This document shows, piece by piece, positions 28,935 through 36,907 of a stretch of DNA of 64,000 bases (position 1 is the first letter of the stretch; each line of letters starts with the position of its first letter). A model generated the notes under the pieces. It was not told where the DNA came from. It worked only from the letters and a program-made list of their open reading frames with translations, and made no database searches. This DNA comes from Burkholderia sp. Lineage in GTDB: Bacteria; Pseudomonadota; Gammaproteobacteria; Burkholderiales; Burkholderiaceae. The stretch is taken from positions 1 through 64,000 of the forward strand of contig JAIRVP010000019.1 of assembly GCA_031253835.1 (NCBI GenBank), given 5' to 3'. A program made the position numbers and the translations under genes.

Positions 28935-29684
28935 ATGAAACGTCAGCTTCTCTGTGCGCTCGCTTGCGCGTTGGCGCCACTGCCGGCCCTTGCGGCGGCC
29001 GATCTCGACGCCGTGCTGCAGCACGAAAGCCGCACGGTCACGGCCGACGGCGTCACGCGCACGACGACGTATCGCGAACGGATGGTGCGGCGCGACGGGC
29101 ACGTGTGGGTCGAACGCGTGCTGCCCGTCGCGGCGGCGGGCGGCGGTCATGGCGACGATCACGACCATGACCATGACCCCGCTCACGCTGCGGGCCGTCG
29201 CGCCGGCGTGCAGCCGGCCGCGGCCCACGCGGGCCACAAGCACTTCAACTTCCAGGCGGCCGCGCGGCACGTCACGTACGACGGCAAGACGGCACGCATC
29301 GAGTACGTCGATGCGACGAACCGGACGGTCGTCAGCGTGCCGCCGGCCGAGTACGAAACCACGGGCTTCGACGGCTCGTGGGACAACGCGTACTACGTGA
29401 CGCCGCCGTCGCAGTTGAAGCGGCTCGCGGTCGCGAAGCGCGGCGACGCGCCCGGCACCGTCTGGTACGAGCAGGCCGTCGATACGCCCGGCGCGCGCGG
29501 CGTGAACCGGATCCTGTGGAGCGAACGGCTGCAGGCGCCGCTGTCGGTCGAATACCGGAGCGCGGACGGGCGCGTCATGCGCAAGCTGACGCTGACACCG
29601 GCGACGGCCGCGCGGCGCGAGACGTTGCCGTGGCAGACGCTCGCCGGCTATTCGCGCAAGGAGTACGCGGACTATCTCGATTGA
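28935..29684 (+). CDS. Exported protein with a His/Asp-rich segment
   Basis: This 249-residue protein has a Sec signal (MKRQLLCALACALAPLPALA). In the middle it has a striking histidine/aspartate stretch (GHGDDHDHDHDPAHAA) followed by HAGHKHFNF. The rest has no family I recognise. It lies 16 bases after the second alkaline phosphatase and is the last gene of the operon. Because both phosphatases need zinc and magnesium, a role in metal supply or buffering in the periplasm is plausible, but this is inference from composition and context. Confidence 0.8.
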   Translation: MKRQLLCALACALAPLPALAAADLDAVLQHESRTVTADGVTRTTTYRERMVRRDGHVWVERVLPVAAAGGGHGDDHDHDHDPAHAAGRRAGVQPAAAHAGHKHFNFQAAARHVTYDGKTARIEYVDATNRTVVSVPPAEYETTGFDGSWDNAYYVTPPSQLKRLAVAKRGDAPGTVWYEQAVDTPGARGVNRILWSERLQAPLSVEYRSADGRVMRKLTLTPATAARRETLPWQTLAGYSRKEYADYLD

Positions 29685-29716
29685 TCGAAGTGTCGTTGGC
29701 GGGGCTTGCGGTCAGG

Positions 29717-29766
29717 CCGGCCGTATCGTTACGCGATACGGCCGGGTCCTGGCCGATTTTTCTTTT
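29717..29766 (+). terminator. Intrinsic terminator of the alkaline phosphatase operon
   Basis: A 12-bp perfect inverted repeat (CCGGCCGTATCG, loop TTACG, complement) at 29717-29745 overlaps a second small hairpin, CGGCC/GGCCG, that runs straight into ATTTTTCTTTT. Together they form a good rho-independent terminator just before the convergent acyltransferase gene. Confidence 0.65.
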
Positions 29767-29786
29767 CTCGCCGACGTGCGCGGGAG

Positions 29787-30977
29787 CTACACGCGCGCAC
29801 TGTCCGTCACGTGCGCCGCAGGCCGTAACGCGACCCGCTTGATCAAGCGGTCGAGCGGCGTCGCAAAGCCGCGCGCGATGATCGCGCTCAAGCCGGCCGA
29901 CAGCGCCAGATAGGCGACGAGCAATACCAGCTTGCCGTCGCCATGGGTGCCCGAAGGCGGCCGGAACGTGCGCAGCGCGCCGAGCACGATCAGGTGGAAC
30001 AGATACAGCTCGTAGCTGAGCCGGCCGCTCCAGCGCAGCGGCGCGAGCATGCGGCCGTGAGCGGGCGTACGTTCCGCGTGCGCGCCGATCAGCAGCACGG
30101 CCGTGCCGAGCGCCATCGCGGAGACGCCGAGGACATGGCTTTCGGCGATCGGCCATGCGAGATACAGCGCCGTCATCAACGTGGCGACGAGCCATTGCAC
30201 GGGCGCGGCCGCGAGCCTCTGCCAGCGCGCGCGTTCGGCGAGCAGCGCGGTGCAGCAGCCGATCGCGATGCCGTCGAAGCACGCGAAGTACGCGTAGAGG
30301 AACCCGCCTTCGTCGCCCGGATGCGTGTAGCGGTACACGGGACCGATCGCGGCGATCAGCAGCCAGAACGCGAACAGCCGCGTGTCGCGGCGCAGCGCGA
30401 TGCACAGCAGCGGAAACGACAGGTAGAACACCTCTTCGACCGACAGCGACCACAGCACGCCGAGCGCGTAGTTGACCCATCCGTAGGTGCCGATCAGCAC
30501 GTTCATCCAGAACGTGAGCGACGCGAGATTCACGCGCCAGTACGACACGGCGATGCCCTGCGGCGCATGGTTCGTGAAGATCGGCACGCCGGCCGCCGCG
30601 AGGCCGTTGACGAGCGCGAGCAGCAGGAGCAGGCACGGGACGATGCGCGCGATACGCGACACGTAGAACGCGCGCACGTCGAGCGCGCCGAGGGTGCCCC
30701 AGCGGCGGCGCGCATTCGACGTGATCAGGTAGCCCGAGATCGCGAAGAACATCGTCACGCCGTAGTTGCCGTTGCGCACGATCGCGTGGATCGTGTCCCA
30801 GCCGAGCACATGCGCGAGCGTGGTGTCGCGCAGCGGATACGCGATGTTGAAGTGATGCAGCAGGACGAGCAGGATCGACACGCCGCGCAGCAGGTCGATC
30901 CGGGCGTTGCGCAGTCCGGTGCGGGTGGAGGTGGCCGGGCTGGCGGTGGTTGTGGACGGGGCGCGGCGCCAGGGCAT
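29787..30977 (-). CDS. Acyltransferase 3 family membrane protein (OafA-like)
   Basis: This inner-membrane protein (396 residues, about ten membrane segments) belongs to the acyltransferase-3 family, which O-acetylates or otherwise acylates glycans and lipids. The signature opening is RIDLLRGVSILLVLLHHFNI, with the conserved R and H, followed by GVTMFFAISGYLIT and later VLWSLSVEEVFYLSFPLL. The ATG at 30977 is chosen because AAGGAG lies just upstream; the frame is open further but without a ribosome site. It stands alone. The target may be a surface polysaccharide, even that of the operon at 3-16 kb, but nothing proves this. Confidence 0.9.
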   Translation of the reverse strand: MPWRRAPSTTTASPATSTRTGLRNARIDLLRGVSILLVLLHHFNIAYPLRDTTLAHVLGWDTIHAIVRNGNYGVTMFFAISGYLITSNARRRWGTLGALDVRAFYVSRIARIVPCLLLLLALVNGLAAAGVPIFTNHAPQGIAVSYWRVNLASLTFWMNVLIGTYGWVNYALGVLWSLSVEEVFYLSFPLLCIALRRDTRLFAFWLLIAAIGPVYRYTHPGDEGGFLYAYFACFDGIAIGCCTALLAERARWQRLAAAPVQWLVATLMTALYLAWPIAESHVLGVSAMALGTAVLLIGAHAERTPAHGRMLAPLRWSGRLSYELYLFHLIVLGALRTFRPPSGTHGDGKLVLLVAYLALSAGLSAIIARGFATPLDRLIKRVALRPAAHVTDSARV

Positions 30978-31076
30978 CAAGTGACACTCCTTCGGATGGG
31001 GCGGCACACAGTGTATCGGCGGAGCGCCGGCGCTTGACCTGTCACGGTTGACGGGGCGTGCTTTGCAGCACCCATG

Positions 31077-31112
31077 AAAAAACCCGCCGGCAGGCTGGCG
31101 CTTGCGGGCGGG
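31077..31112 (-). terminator. Intrinsic terminator of the porin gene
   Basis: Read on the minus strand, CCCGCC pairs with GGCGGG around a longer GC-rich imperfect hairpin and is followed by TTTTTT. It lies about 60 bases beyond the porin stop and before the acyltransferase gene. Confidence 0.75.
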
Positions 31113-31172
31113 CAAAGACACCTCGGGCCGGCCGGCGCGGGTGTCGCGTGAAGAACGGAGAACCGCGTTGCG

Positions 31173-32324
31173 TCAGAACTTGTGGCGCAGCGCGAGGCGC
31201 ACGGCCACCTGGTTCGACGTCGACGACGGCGCGTCGGTGCCGGGGATGAACGCGTTGTCGAGGATCGAGTTCGTCTTGTCGCCGGCGATGTGCTGGTACG
31301 CGGCCTGCACGTACACGTCGGTGCGCTTCGACAGGTTGTAGTCGGCCATCAGCCCGACCGAGTGGATCTTCGGCTTCGCGTCGCCGGTCGACGCGTCGTA
31401 CTTCTCGAGCGACAGCACGTACTGCGCGCCGACCATGAACGCCGGCGTGATCTGGTACGAGCCGTTCACCTCGAAGTTCTGGTACTTGATCGCGCTGACC
31501 GTCGCCCCCGGTGCGATGATCGCGCCCGGCGTGCCGAGGTAGCCGTTGCCGGTCGGGTTCTTGTAGTTCGAGTTCGTGTACGCGAAGCCGACCGTCGCGG
31601 GTCCGAACGTGTAGTTGATGCCCGCGCCGAACACGCGCATGCGCTCGGCGATGTAGCTCGCGTCGTTCGCGGTGATCGCGCCGGCCGAGCCGTCGCCAGG
31701 ATGGTTCGCCTGCAGGTAGGCGGCGCCGATCAGCAGCCCGTTGTTCTGGTACTGCGCGCCGAAGCTGTACGCGCGGTTGTCCGAGAAGTTCGTGCTGTTG
31801 CTGAAGCTGTACGCACCGCCGAACTGGAAGCCGCCGAAGTTCGGGCTCGCGTACTTGACCGTGTTGTCGAGACGGAACGAGTTGTCGGTGTTGTCGTTGT
31901 CGAACGGGTGCGCGAGCAGGTAGCCGCCCCAGTTGCCGTTGGCGGTGGTCGGTGCGAGATAGTCGACGACGGAATCGTACTGGCGGCCGAACGTCAGCGT
32001 GCCGTACTGTGCCTGGCTCAGGCCGACGTACGCCTGGCGGCCGAACATGCGGCCGCCCTGGTTGAGGCGGCCGGTGTTCACGTCGAAGCCGTTTTCGAGC
32101 TGGAAGATCGCCTTCATGCCGCCGCCGAGATCCTCGCTGCCCTTCAGGCCCCAGCGGCTGCCCTGCGCGTAGCCGCTGGCCATCTCGTAGACGTGGCCGG
32201 TGCCGACGTTGTTCGTGTAGTTCAGGCCTTCGTCGATCACGCCGTACAGCGTGACGCTGCTTTGCGCGAACACGGGGGCCGCGAAGGTTGCCGTTACGGC
32301 GAGCGCCGTCAGGGTCTTTTTCAT
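31173..32324 (-). CDS. Outer-membrane porin (OmpC/Gram-negative porin family)
   Basis: This 383-residue outer-membrane porin has a signal peptide (MKKTLTALAVTATFAAPVFA), the burkholderial porin start QSSVTLYGVIDEGLNY, the segment GSRWGLKGSEDLGGGMKAIF with FGRQAYVGLS and a terminal Phe (ALRHKF). It is a trimeric 16-strand-type general diffusion porin by family. The start has GGAGA upstream and a clear terminator follows. A 573-base intergenic region with unusual dyads separates it from the ABC transporter on the other strand, so the two may share regulation. Confidence 0.95.
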   Translation of the reverse strand: MKKTLTALAVTATFAAPVFAQSSVTLYGVIDEGLNYTNNVGTGHVYEMASGYAQGSRWGLKGSEDLGGGMKAIFQLENGFDVNTGRLNQGGRMFGRQAYVGLSQAQYGTLTFGRQYDSVVDYLAPTTANGNWGGYLLAHPFDNDNTDNSFRLDNTVKYASPNFGGFQFGGAYSFSNSTNFSDNRAYSFGAQYQNNGLLIGAAYLQANHPGDGSAGAITANDASYIAERMRVFGAGINYTFGPATVGFAYTNSNYKNPTGNGYLGTPGAIIAPGATVSAIKYQNFEVNGSYQITPAFMVGAQYVLSLEKYDASTGDAKPKIHSVGLMADYNLSKRTDVYVQAAYQHIAGDKTNSILDNAFIPGTDAPSSTSNQVAVRLALRHKF

Positions 32325-32520
32325 TGATGAGATCTCCGGGATATCCAGCTTGTATCGGTTGTCGTGAGCGCGTCCGGCAAGGCGCGCCCCGTCATCCGGG
32401 GCGATCCGGCGCAAGGCGCGTGCGGCGCCGGGGCGCGCGATGCGCGGCGGCGCGGCAACCGGCAGCGTCGGGTCGTGTCTCCTCCGATGACACCGCGCAT
32501 TCTTCCCAAGCCGAAACGGA

Positions 32521-32544
32521 TTCGAAAGCGAGTAATTTCGATGG
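32521..32544 (+). repeat. Dyad element, copy 1
   Basis: This 24-base stretch is identical to 53331-53354. Its core is TCGAAA, eight bases GCGAGTAA, then TTTCGA, a perfect six-base inverted repeat. It faces the porin gene and lies about 200 bases from the porin start. A diverged inverted copy lies at 32757-32783. Confidence 0.75.
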
Positions 32545-32577
32545 ATGGGATCGGGTTCGCCAATGGGGGCGCGACAG

Positions 32578-32600
32578 GCCGTTTCGACAGTCGAAACGGC
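32578..32600. repeat. Perfect inverted repeat, 10-bp arms
   Basis: GCCGTTTCGA and TCGAAACGGC flank the loop CAG. The arms hold the same TTTCGA/TCGAAA half-site as the repeated dyad element 40 bases away, in the opposite arrangement. There is no T run, so an operator is more likely than a terminator. Confidence 0.6.
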
Positions 32601-32756
32601 GGGGCGGCACGGCCGTTCGACACCGGCCGGGCAACGGTCGAACGCGGTCGCGATCGCGCATGCGCCAAGTCGTGGCCAGCCTCCTGAAATCGCCCGTGAG
32701 GCCCGCCTGGCGGGCTTCTCGGGGCGGGCGTGGATCGATTGGCGCTGCCGATTGCA

Positions 32757-32783
32757 ATGATCGGAATTACTCGTTTCCCTAAA
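32757..32783 (-). repeat. Dyad element, diverged copy 2 (inverted)
   Basis: On the minus strand this reads GGAA, ACGAGTAA, TTCC: the same CGAGTAATT core and spacing as copy 1, with paired changes in both arms (GGAA/TTCC instead of GAAA/TTTC). It is 115 bases before the ABC transporter start. Changes that keep the symmetry suggest the dyad is under selection. Confidence 0.6.
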
Positions 32784-32897
32784 CAATTTGGCCGCTCAAA
32801 CATGCAGGCTGACCGGACGTGGATGCGTTCACGATTCGCCGGTCGCCGCGCATGCCGCGACGCACAAACAACAGATTCGATTTGGAGACGACCCACC

Positions 32898-33935
32898 ATG
32901 CAGATTCGACGACTGAAAACGGTCCTTCTCGCCGCCGCGGCGATCCTGTCCGCGCCGGCGGCCCATGCGGCCGCCGGCGCGTGCGCGGACGGCAAGACGG
33001 TCCATTTCGCGGGCATCACGTGGGAGAGCGGGTCGTTCGCGACCGAAGTGCTGCGGCAGATCATGGAGAAGGGCTACGGCTGCAAGACCGACGTCGTACC
33101 GGGCAGCACGGCCGCGACCGAAACGGCGCTCGCGCGCAACGACCTGCAGATCTGGGCCGAGCAGTGGACCGGCCGCAGCGAGATCACCGCGAAGGCCGTT
33201 TCGTCGGGCGCCGTGAAGCTGATCGGCGACACGCTGCCGGGCGGCACGACCGAAGGCTGGTTCGTGCCCGACTACGTGGTGAAGGGCGACCCGGCGCGCA
33301 ACATCAAGCCGGTCGCGCCGGGGCTCGCGTCGGTCGACGATCTGCCGAAATACAAGCAGGTGTTCGCCGACGAGGAGGAGCCGGACAAGGGCCGCTTCCT
33401 GAACTGCCCGACGGGCTGGGACTGCGAGCGCGTGAACACGCGCCTGCTGCGCGTGCTGAAGCTCGACCAGTCGTACACGAACTTCCATCCGGGCACGGGC
33501 GCGGCGCTGGACGCGGCGATCGCGTCCGCGTACCAGCGCGGCGCGCCGATCGTGTTCTATTACTGGGGCCCGGCCGCGCTGATGGCGAAATACAAGTTCA
33601 CCGCGCTGAAGATGCCGGCCTATAACGAAGCATGCTGGAAGACGCTGCGCGACGAGAGCAGCACGCACCAGTGCGCGTCGTCGTACATGGTGTCGCGGCT
33701 GACGGTCGGCGTGTCGAAGCCGTTCGCCGATGCGAACCCCGATCTCGTCGGCGTGTTCGGCAAGGTGCGTTTTCCGATGGACTTCCTGAACCAGACGATC
33801 CTCGAGATGACGACGAAGAAGATCGACGGCGCGGCGATGGCCACGCAGTTCCTGAAGAGCCGCCCGGACATGTGGAAGCAGTGGGTGCCGGCCGACGTCG
33901 CGCAGAAGATCGCCGGCAGCCTGAAGGGCGCGTAA
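32898..33935 (+). CDS. ABC transporter substrate-binding protein, glycine betaine/choline (OpuAC/ProX) family
   Basis: This periplasmic binding protein (345 residues) has a Sec signal (LLAAAAILSAPAAHA) and an OpuAC-type domain. Features include ITWESGSFATEVLRQIMEKG and DLQIWAEQWTGRSE. The C-terminal half holds GTGAALDAAIASAYQRGAPI and YYWGPAALMAKY, where aromatic residues typically cage quaternary ammonium groups. Several cysteines (NCPTGWDCE; EACW with HQCASS) suggest disulfides. It is first of a three-gene operon with permease and ATPase. Betaine, choline, carnitine or a related compound is the likely ligand. Confidence 0.9.
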   Translation: MQIRRLKTVLLAAAAILSAPAAHAAAGACADGKTVHFAGITWESGSFATEVLRQIMEKGYGCKTDVVPGSTAATETALARNDLQIWAEQWTGRSEITAKAVSSGAVKLIGDTLPGGTTEGWFVPDYVVKGDPARNIKPVAPGLASVDDLPKYKQVFADEEEPDKGRFLNCPTGWDCERVNTRLLRVLKLDQSYTNFHPGTGAALDAAIASAYQRGAPIVFYYWGPAALMAKYKFTALKMPAYNEACWKTLRDESSTHQCASSYMVSRLTVGVSKPFADANPDLVGVFGKVRFPMDFLNQTILEMTTKKIDGAAMATQFLKSRPDMWKQWVPADVAQKIAGSLKGA

Positions 33936-34005
33936 CCTGCGCGCGGCGGCGGGCCCGCGCTCGCCGCCGCCGTCACGCGCCTTCGCGGCGCGACGGAGAA
34001 TCAAC

Positions 34006-34971
34006 ATGAACGGCTTCTTCCTGCACCTGTCGATCGCCGACTGGGTCAACAGCGCGCTCGAGACGTTCGTCGCGCAATACGGCGACGGCTTCCATCACTT
34101 CAGCGTGCTGGTGCTGCGCTACCTGCTCGTGCCGCTCGAAGGCGCGCTGCGCGTGGCGCCGCCGTGGCTCGTGCTGCTGGTCGTCGGCGCGATCGCGTGG
34201 AATGCGACGCGCCGCATCGGCCTCGGCGTGCTCTTCATGCTGCTGCTCTACGCGATCGGCTGCTTCGGCCTGTGGGACAAGCTGATGCAGACGCTCGCGC
34301 TGATGCTCGTCTCGACGGTGCTGTCGGTCGCGATCGGCGTGCCGGTCGGCATCCTGGCCTCGCGCAGCGCGTGGTTGCGGCGGATGCTGTTGCCGGTGCT
34401 CGACGTGATGCAGACGTTGCCGAGCTTCGTGTACCTGATCCCGGTGCTGATGCTGTTCGGCCTCGGCAAGGTGCCCGCGATTCTCGCGACGATCATCTAT
34501 GCGCTGCCGCCGCTGATCCGCCTGACCGATCTCGGCATCCGCCAGGTCGATCCGGACGTGACGGAAGCCGCGCGCGCGTTCGGCACCACGCGCTGGCAGC
34601 TGCTCGTCAACGTGCAGTTGCCGCTCGCACGGCCGAGCATCATGGCCGGCATCAACCAGACGACGATGATGGCGCTGTCGATGGTCGTGATCGCGTCGAT
34701 GATCGGTTCGCGCGGGCTCGGCGAGGACGTGCTCGCGGGCATCCAGACGCTCGACGTCGGCAAGGGCACGCAGGCCGGCCTCGCGATCGTGATTCTCGCG
34801 ATCGTGATCGACCGGATCAGCCAGGGTTTCGGCCAGGAGCGGCGCGCCCGGCGGCGGCTCGCGCAGCAGCGCCGGCAGAAGGGCGCATCGCGCGTGCCGT
34901 ACCGGCTGCCGCGCAAGGCGTCGTCGGCGGGCGTCGATTCGAATCAGGCGACGCAATCGTCGCGCGCATAG
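34006..34971 (+). CDS. ABC transporter permease, ProW/OpuAB family
   Basis: This 321-residue inner-membrane permease has a BPD_transp_1 domain with about six membrane segments. The ProW-type core [40 protein letters not shown] and the coupling loop [20 protein letters not shown] are clear, followed by [19 protein letters not shown]. The C-terminus is a long basic tail. It lies between the binding protein and the ATPase, 70 and 14 bases away. Confidence 0.93.
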   Translation: MNGFFLHLSIADWVNSALETFVAQYGDGFHHFSVLVLRYLLVPLEGALRVAPPWLVLLVVGAIAWNATRRIGLGVLFMLLLYAIGCFGLWDKLMQTLALMLVSTVLSVAIGVPVGILASRSAWLRRMLLPVLDVMQTLPSFVYLIPVLMLFGLGKVPAILATIIYALPPLIRLTDLGIRQVDPDVTEAARAFGTTRWQLLVNVQLPLARPSIMAGINQTTMMALSMVVIASMIGSRGLGEDVLAGIQTLDVGKGTQAGLAIVILAIVIDRISQGFGQERRARRRLAQQRRQKGASRVPYRLPRKASSAGVDSNQATQSSRA

Positions 34972-34985
34972 GAACGGAGACAGAC

Positions 34986-35807
34986 ATGGCGACCATCGAC
35001 GTCAAACACGTGTACAAGCTGTTCGGGCCGCAGGCCGCGCATGCGCGCGTGCTCGACCTGCTGCGCTCCGGCAGGCGCAAGGCCGACGTGCTGGCCGAAA
35101 CGGGCTGCAACGTCGGACTCAACGACGTGAGCCTCGGCATCGAGTCGGGCGAGATCTTCGTGATCATGGGGCTGTCGGGCTCCGGGAAGTCGACGCTCGT
35201 GCGGCACTTCAACCGGCTGATCGAGCCGACGGCCGGCGAGATCGTGATCGACGGCAGCGACGTGATCAAGCTCGACGCGCACGGGCTGCGCGAGCTGCGC
35301 CGCTACAAGGTCAGCATGGTGTTCCAGAACTTCGGGCTGCTGCCGCACCAGACCGTGCTCGACAACGCCGCGTATGCGCTGCGCACGCGCGGCGAGAAGC
35401 GGCACGACGCGGCCGACGCGGCGCGCAACTGGCTGACGAAGGTCGGGCTCGACGGCTACGGCGATCATTACCCGGACGAACTGTCGGGCGGGATGCGGCA
35501 GCGCGTCGGGCTGGCGCGCGCGCTGGCCGCCGACACCGACGTGCTGCTGATGGACGAGGCGTTCTCGGCGCTCGATCCGCTGATCCGGACCGAGATGCAG
35601 GATCAGCTGCTCGAACTGCAGACGACGCTGGCGAAGACGATCGTGTTCATCACGCACGATCTCGACGAGGCATTGCGCATCGGCGACCGGATCGCGATCC
35701 TGCGCGACGGCACGCTCGTGCAGGTCGGCACGCCGGACGATATCCTGTCGCGGCCGGCGGATGAGTATGTGCGGCGGTTCGTGGAGAAGCGGACGAGTGT
35801 GAACTGA
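34986..35807 (+). CDS. ABC transporter ATPase, ProV/OpuAA family without CBS domains
   Basis: This 273-residue ATPase drives the betaine-type transporter. It shows Walker [10 protein letters not shown], the Q-loop ([16 protein letters not shown]), signature LSGGMRQRV, Walker [14 protein letters not shown] and the switch His in [10 protein letters not shown]. Osmoregulated ProV/OpuAA proteins are about 400 residues with two C-terminal CBS domains that sense ionic strength; here the protein stops after the nucleotide-binding domain. That suggests uptake for catabolism rather than direct osmotic gating (inference). The start has GGAG upstream and a terminator follows. Confidence 0.93.
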   Translation: MATIDVKHVYKLFGPQAAHARVLDLLRSGRRKADVLAETGCNVGLNDVSLGIESGEIFVIMGLSGSGKSTLVRHFNRLIEPTAGEIVIDGSDVIKLDAHGLRELRRYKVSMVFQNFGLLPHQTVLDNAAYALRTRGEKRHDAADAARNWLTKVGLDGYGDHYPDELSGGMRQRVGLARALAADTDVLLMDEAFSALDPLIRTEMQDQLLELQTTLAKTIVFITHDLDEALRIGDRIAILRDGTLVQVGTPDDILSRPADEYVRRFVEKRTSVN

Positions 35808-35834
35808 GCCGGCGATCGGCTCGGTTAATAAAAG

Positions 35835-35870
35835 CGGCGCACCGCGATGAGCGGCGCGCCGTTTCTTCTT
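35835..35870 (+). terminator. Terminator of the ABC transporter operon
   Basis: CGGCGC at 35835-35840 pairs with GCGCCG at 35856-35861, followed by TTTCTTCTT. It lies about 30 bases after the ATPase stop. Confidence 0.7.
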
Positions 35871-35910
35871 CAGGTATCGGCAGATGCGACGGGTGCAGTA
35901 CGAGGATTAA

Positions 35911-35935
35911 AAAAACCTCCTGCGGGAGGTTTTTA
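35911..35935. terminator. Bidirectional intrinsic terminator
   Basis: AAAAACCTCC, loop TGC, GGGAGGTTTTT: a ten-bp hairpin flanked by A and T runs, able to stop transcription in both directions. Confidence 0.85.
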
Positions 35936-36232
35936 CTTTTGTTGATTCGCCTTTGAAAATAATAGCCGGCGTGAGCGATCGTCTGTCCAACGCGTTCGTC
36001 CGGGGAGAAATTGATTCTCAATCCAGAAAGTCTGTCGGGGCGCCGGTTAATCCAATTTCTATCGGAATCGAAAGAAGGTTTTCAAGGTATCGGGATACTG
36101 GATGGCCGGGATTCAACGTGTTGTTGAGAGGTTCCCGTGCCAACGGGATAGTCAACCTGGCATCTTTGCATATATTATCCTCTCGCTGACCAAAAAATGA
36201 GTCAGAAAAATCAAAACTAACCGGGGTAGACC

Positions 36233-36907
36233 ATGAGTATTGTTGAAGGTTTCGAGCGCAAGGCGCTCTTCAATATCACGCGCGCTGTGGCTTTGGTTTG
36301 CGTGACTGCTTTTCTTGTCGTGATTGCAGGTGCAGCAGCTTACGGCGTGTCGGTGTGGCAGGATCGCGTCGATACAAAGGTACCTGCAAAAGAGATTGTC
36401 GACCCGTTGAAAGTAGTGGACGTCAAGCCAGCCGAAGCGGCGGGCCCGACTGGAACGCAGCCTCCCACTCAGCAAGGGCCTGAGGAAAGTGCGCTTGCCG
36501 GATATAAGATTCCGTTCGCACTTCAGAATTACGTCTCCGGAGAGAACGGAAAAATTATCCGAAGCCAACTTGACGGTGTGCCTGAAGCCGAGCGTCAAGC
36601 TTATATCGATGAACTCGGTGCAGTGGTCACCGCGGCCGAGGCACAGAAAGTCCATGTGGTTGATGCCCTTAACTCGTATATCCAAGTGAAGGGCGATCGA
36701 TACAAGGCTGCGGCGGCGAAGTCAGCGCAAAAGTGGGAAACGCTCAAGATCGTTGCCTATGTCACGGCAGCAGGACTTCTTCTCGTCGCGTTGTTCAGCC
36801 TGGTCCTGGTTCTGCTCGCAATTGAGCGAAACACGCGATCGTTGCGTCATGGCCGTATTGAAAGCCCGGTCGTCACGGATGGCGAGCGCAAGGCATTGGC
36901 AGCATGA
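36233..36907 (+). CDS. Two-segment membrane protein of unknown function
   Basis: I do not recognise a family. The 224-residue protein has an N-terminal membrane segment (VALVCVTAFLVVIAGAAAYG), a largely polar middle of about 130 residues with a Pro/Thr/Gln-rich linker, and a second segment (IVAYVTAAGLLLVALFSLVL) near the C-terminus, leaving a short cytoplasmic tail. A periplasmic middle domain is likely. The GC content and codon choice are lower than in flanking genes. The stop overlaps the start of the lipoprotein gene (ATGA), so the two probably act together. Confidence 0.82.
   Translation: MSIVEGFERKALFNITRAVALVCVTAFLVVIAGAAAYGVSVWQDRVDTKVPAKEIVDPLKVVDVKPAEAAGPTGTQPPTQQGPEESALAGYKIPFALQNYVSGENGKIIRSQLDGVPEAERQAYIDELGAVVTAAEAQKVHVVDALNSYIQVKGDRYKAAAAKSAQKWETLKIVAYVTAAGLLLVALFSLVLVLLAIERNTRSLRHGRIESPVVTDGERKALAA

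Larger units (their letters stand above)
32325..32897. other. Long intergenic region between porin and ABC transporter, rich in dyads
   Basis: No gene is convincing in these 573 bases. They contain one copy of a repeated dyad (TCGAAA-N8-TTTCGA, 32522-32541), an inverted variant near 32761-32781, and a perfect 10-bp inverted repeat with a three-base loop at 32578-32600. Several TTCGAC-like blocks lie between. The dyads share the TTTCGA half-site, so this looks like a regulatory region for the porin, the transporter or both. Confidence 0.6.
35808..36232. other. Intergenic region with two terminators and an AT-rich stretch
   Basis: These 425 bases hold two terminators close to the ABC operon, then an AT-richer segment (about 35940-36232) with no gene I can support. 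That segment begins the lower-GC islet and presumably contains the promoter of the two-gene unit at 36233-38415. Confidence 0.6.

Noticed and set aside
32541..32687. Short frame starting at the ATG inside dyad copy 1
   Set aside because: The same 24 bases precede a real LysR start at 53351, but here the following codons give a low-complexity Gly/Arg product unrelated to LysR; the element is better read as regulatory.
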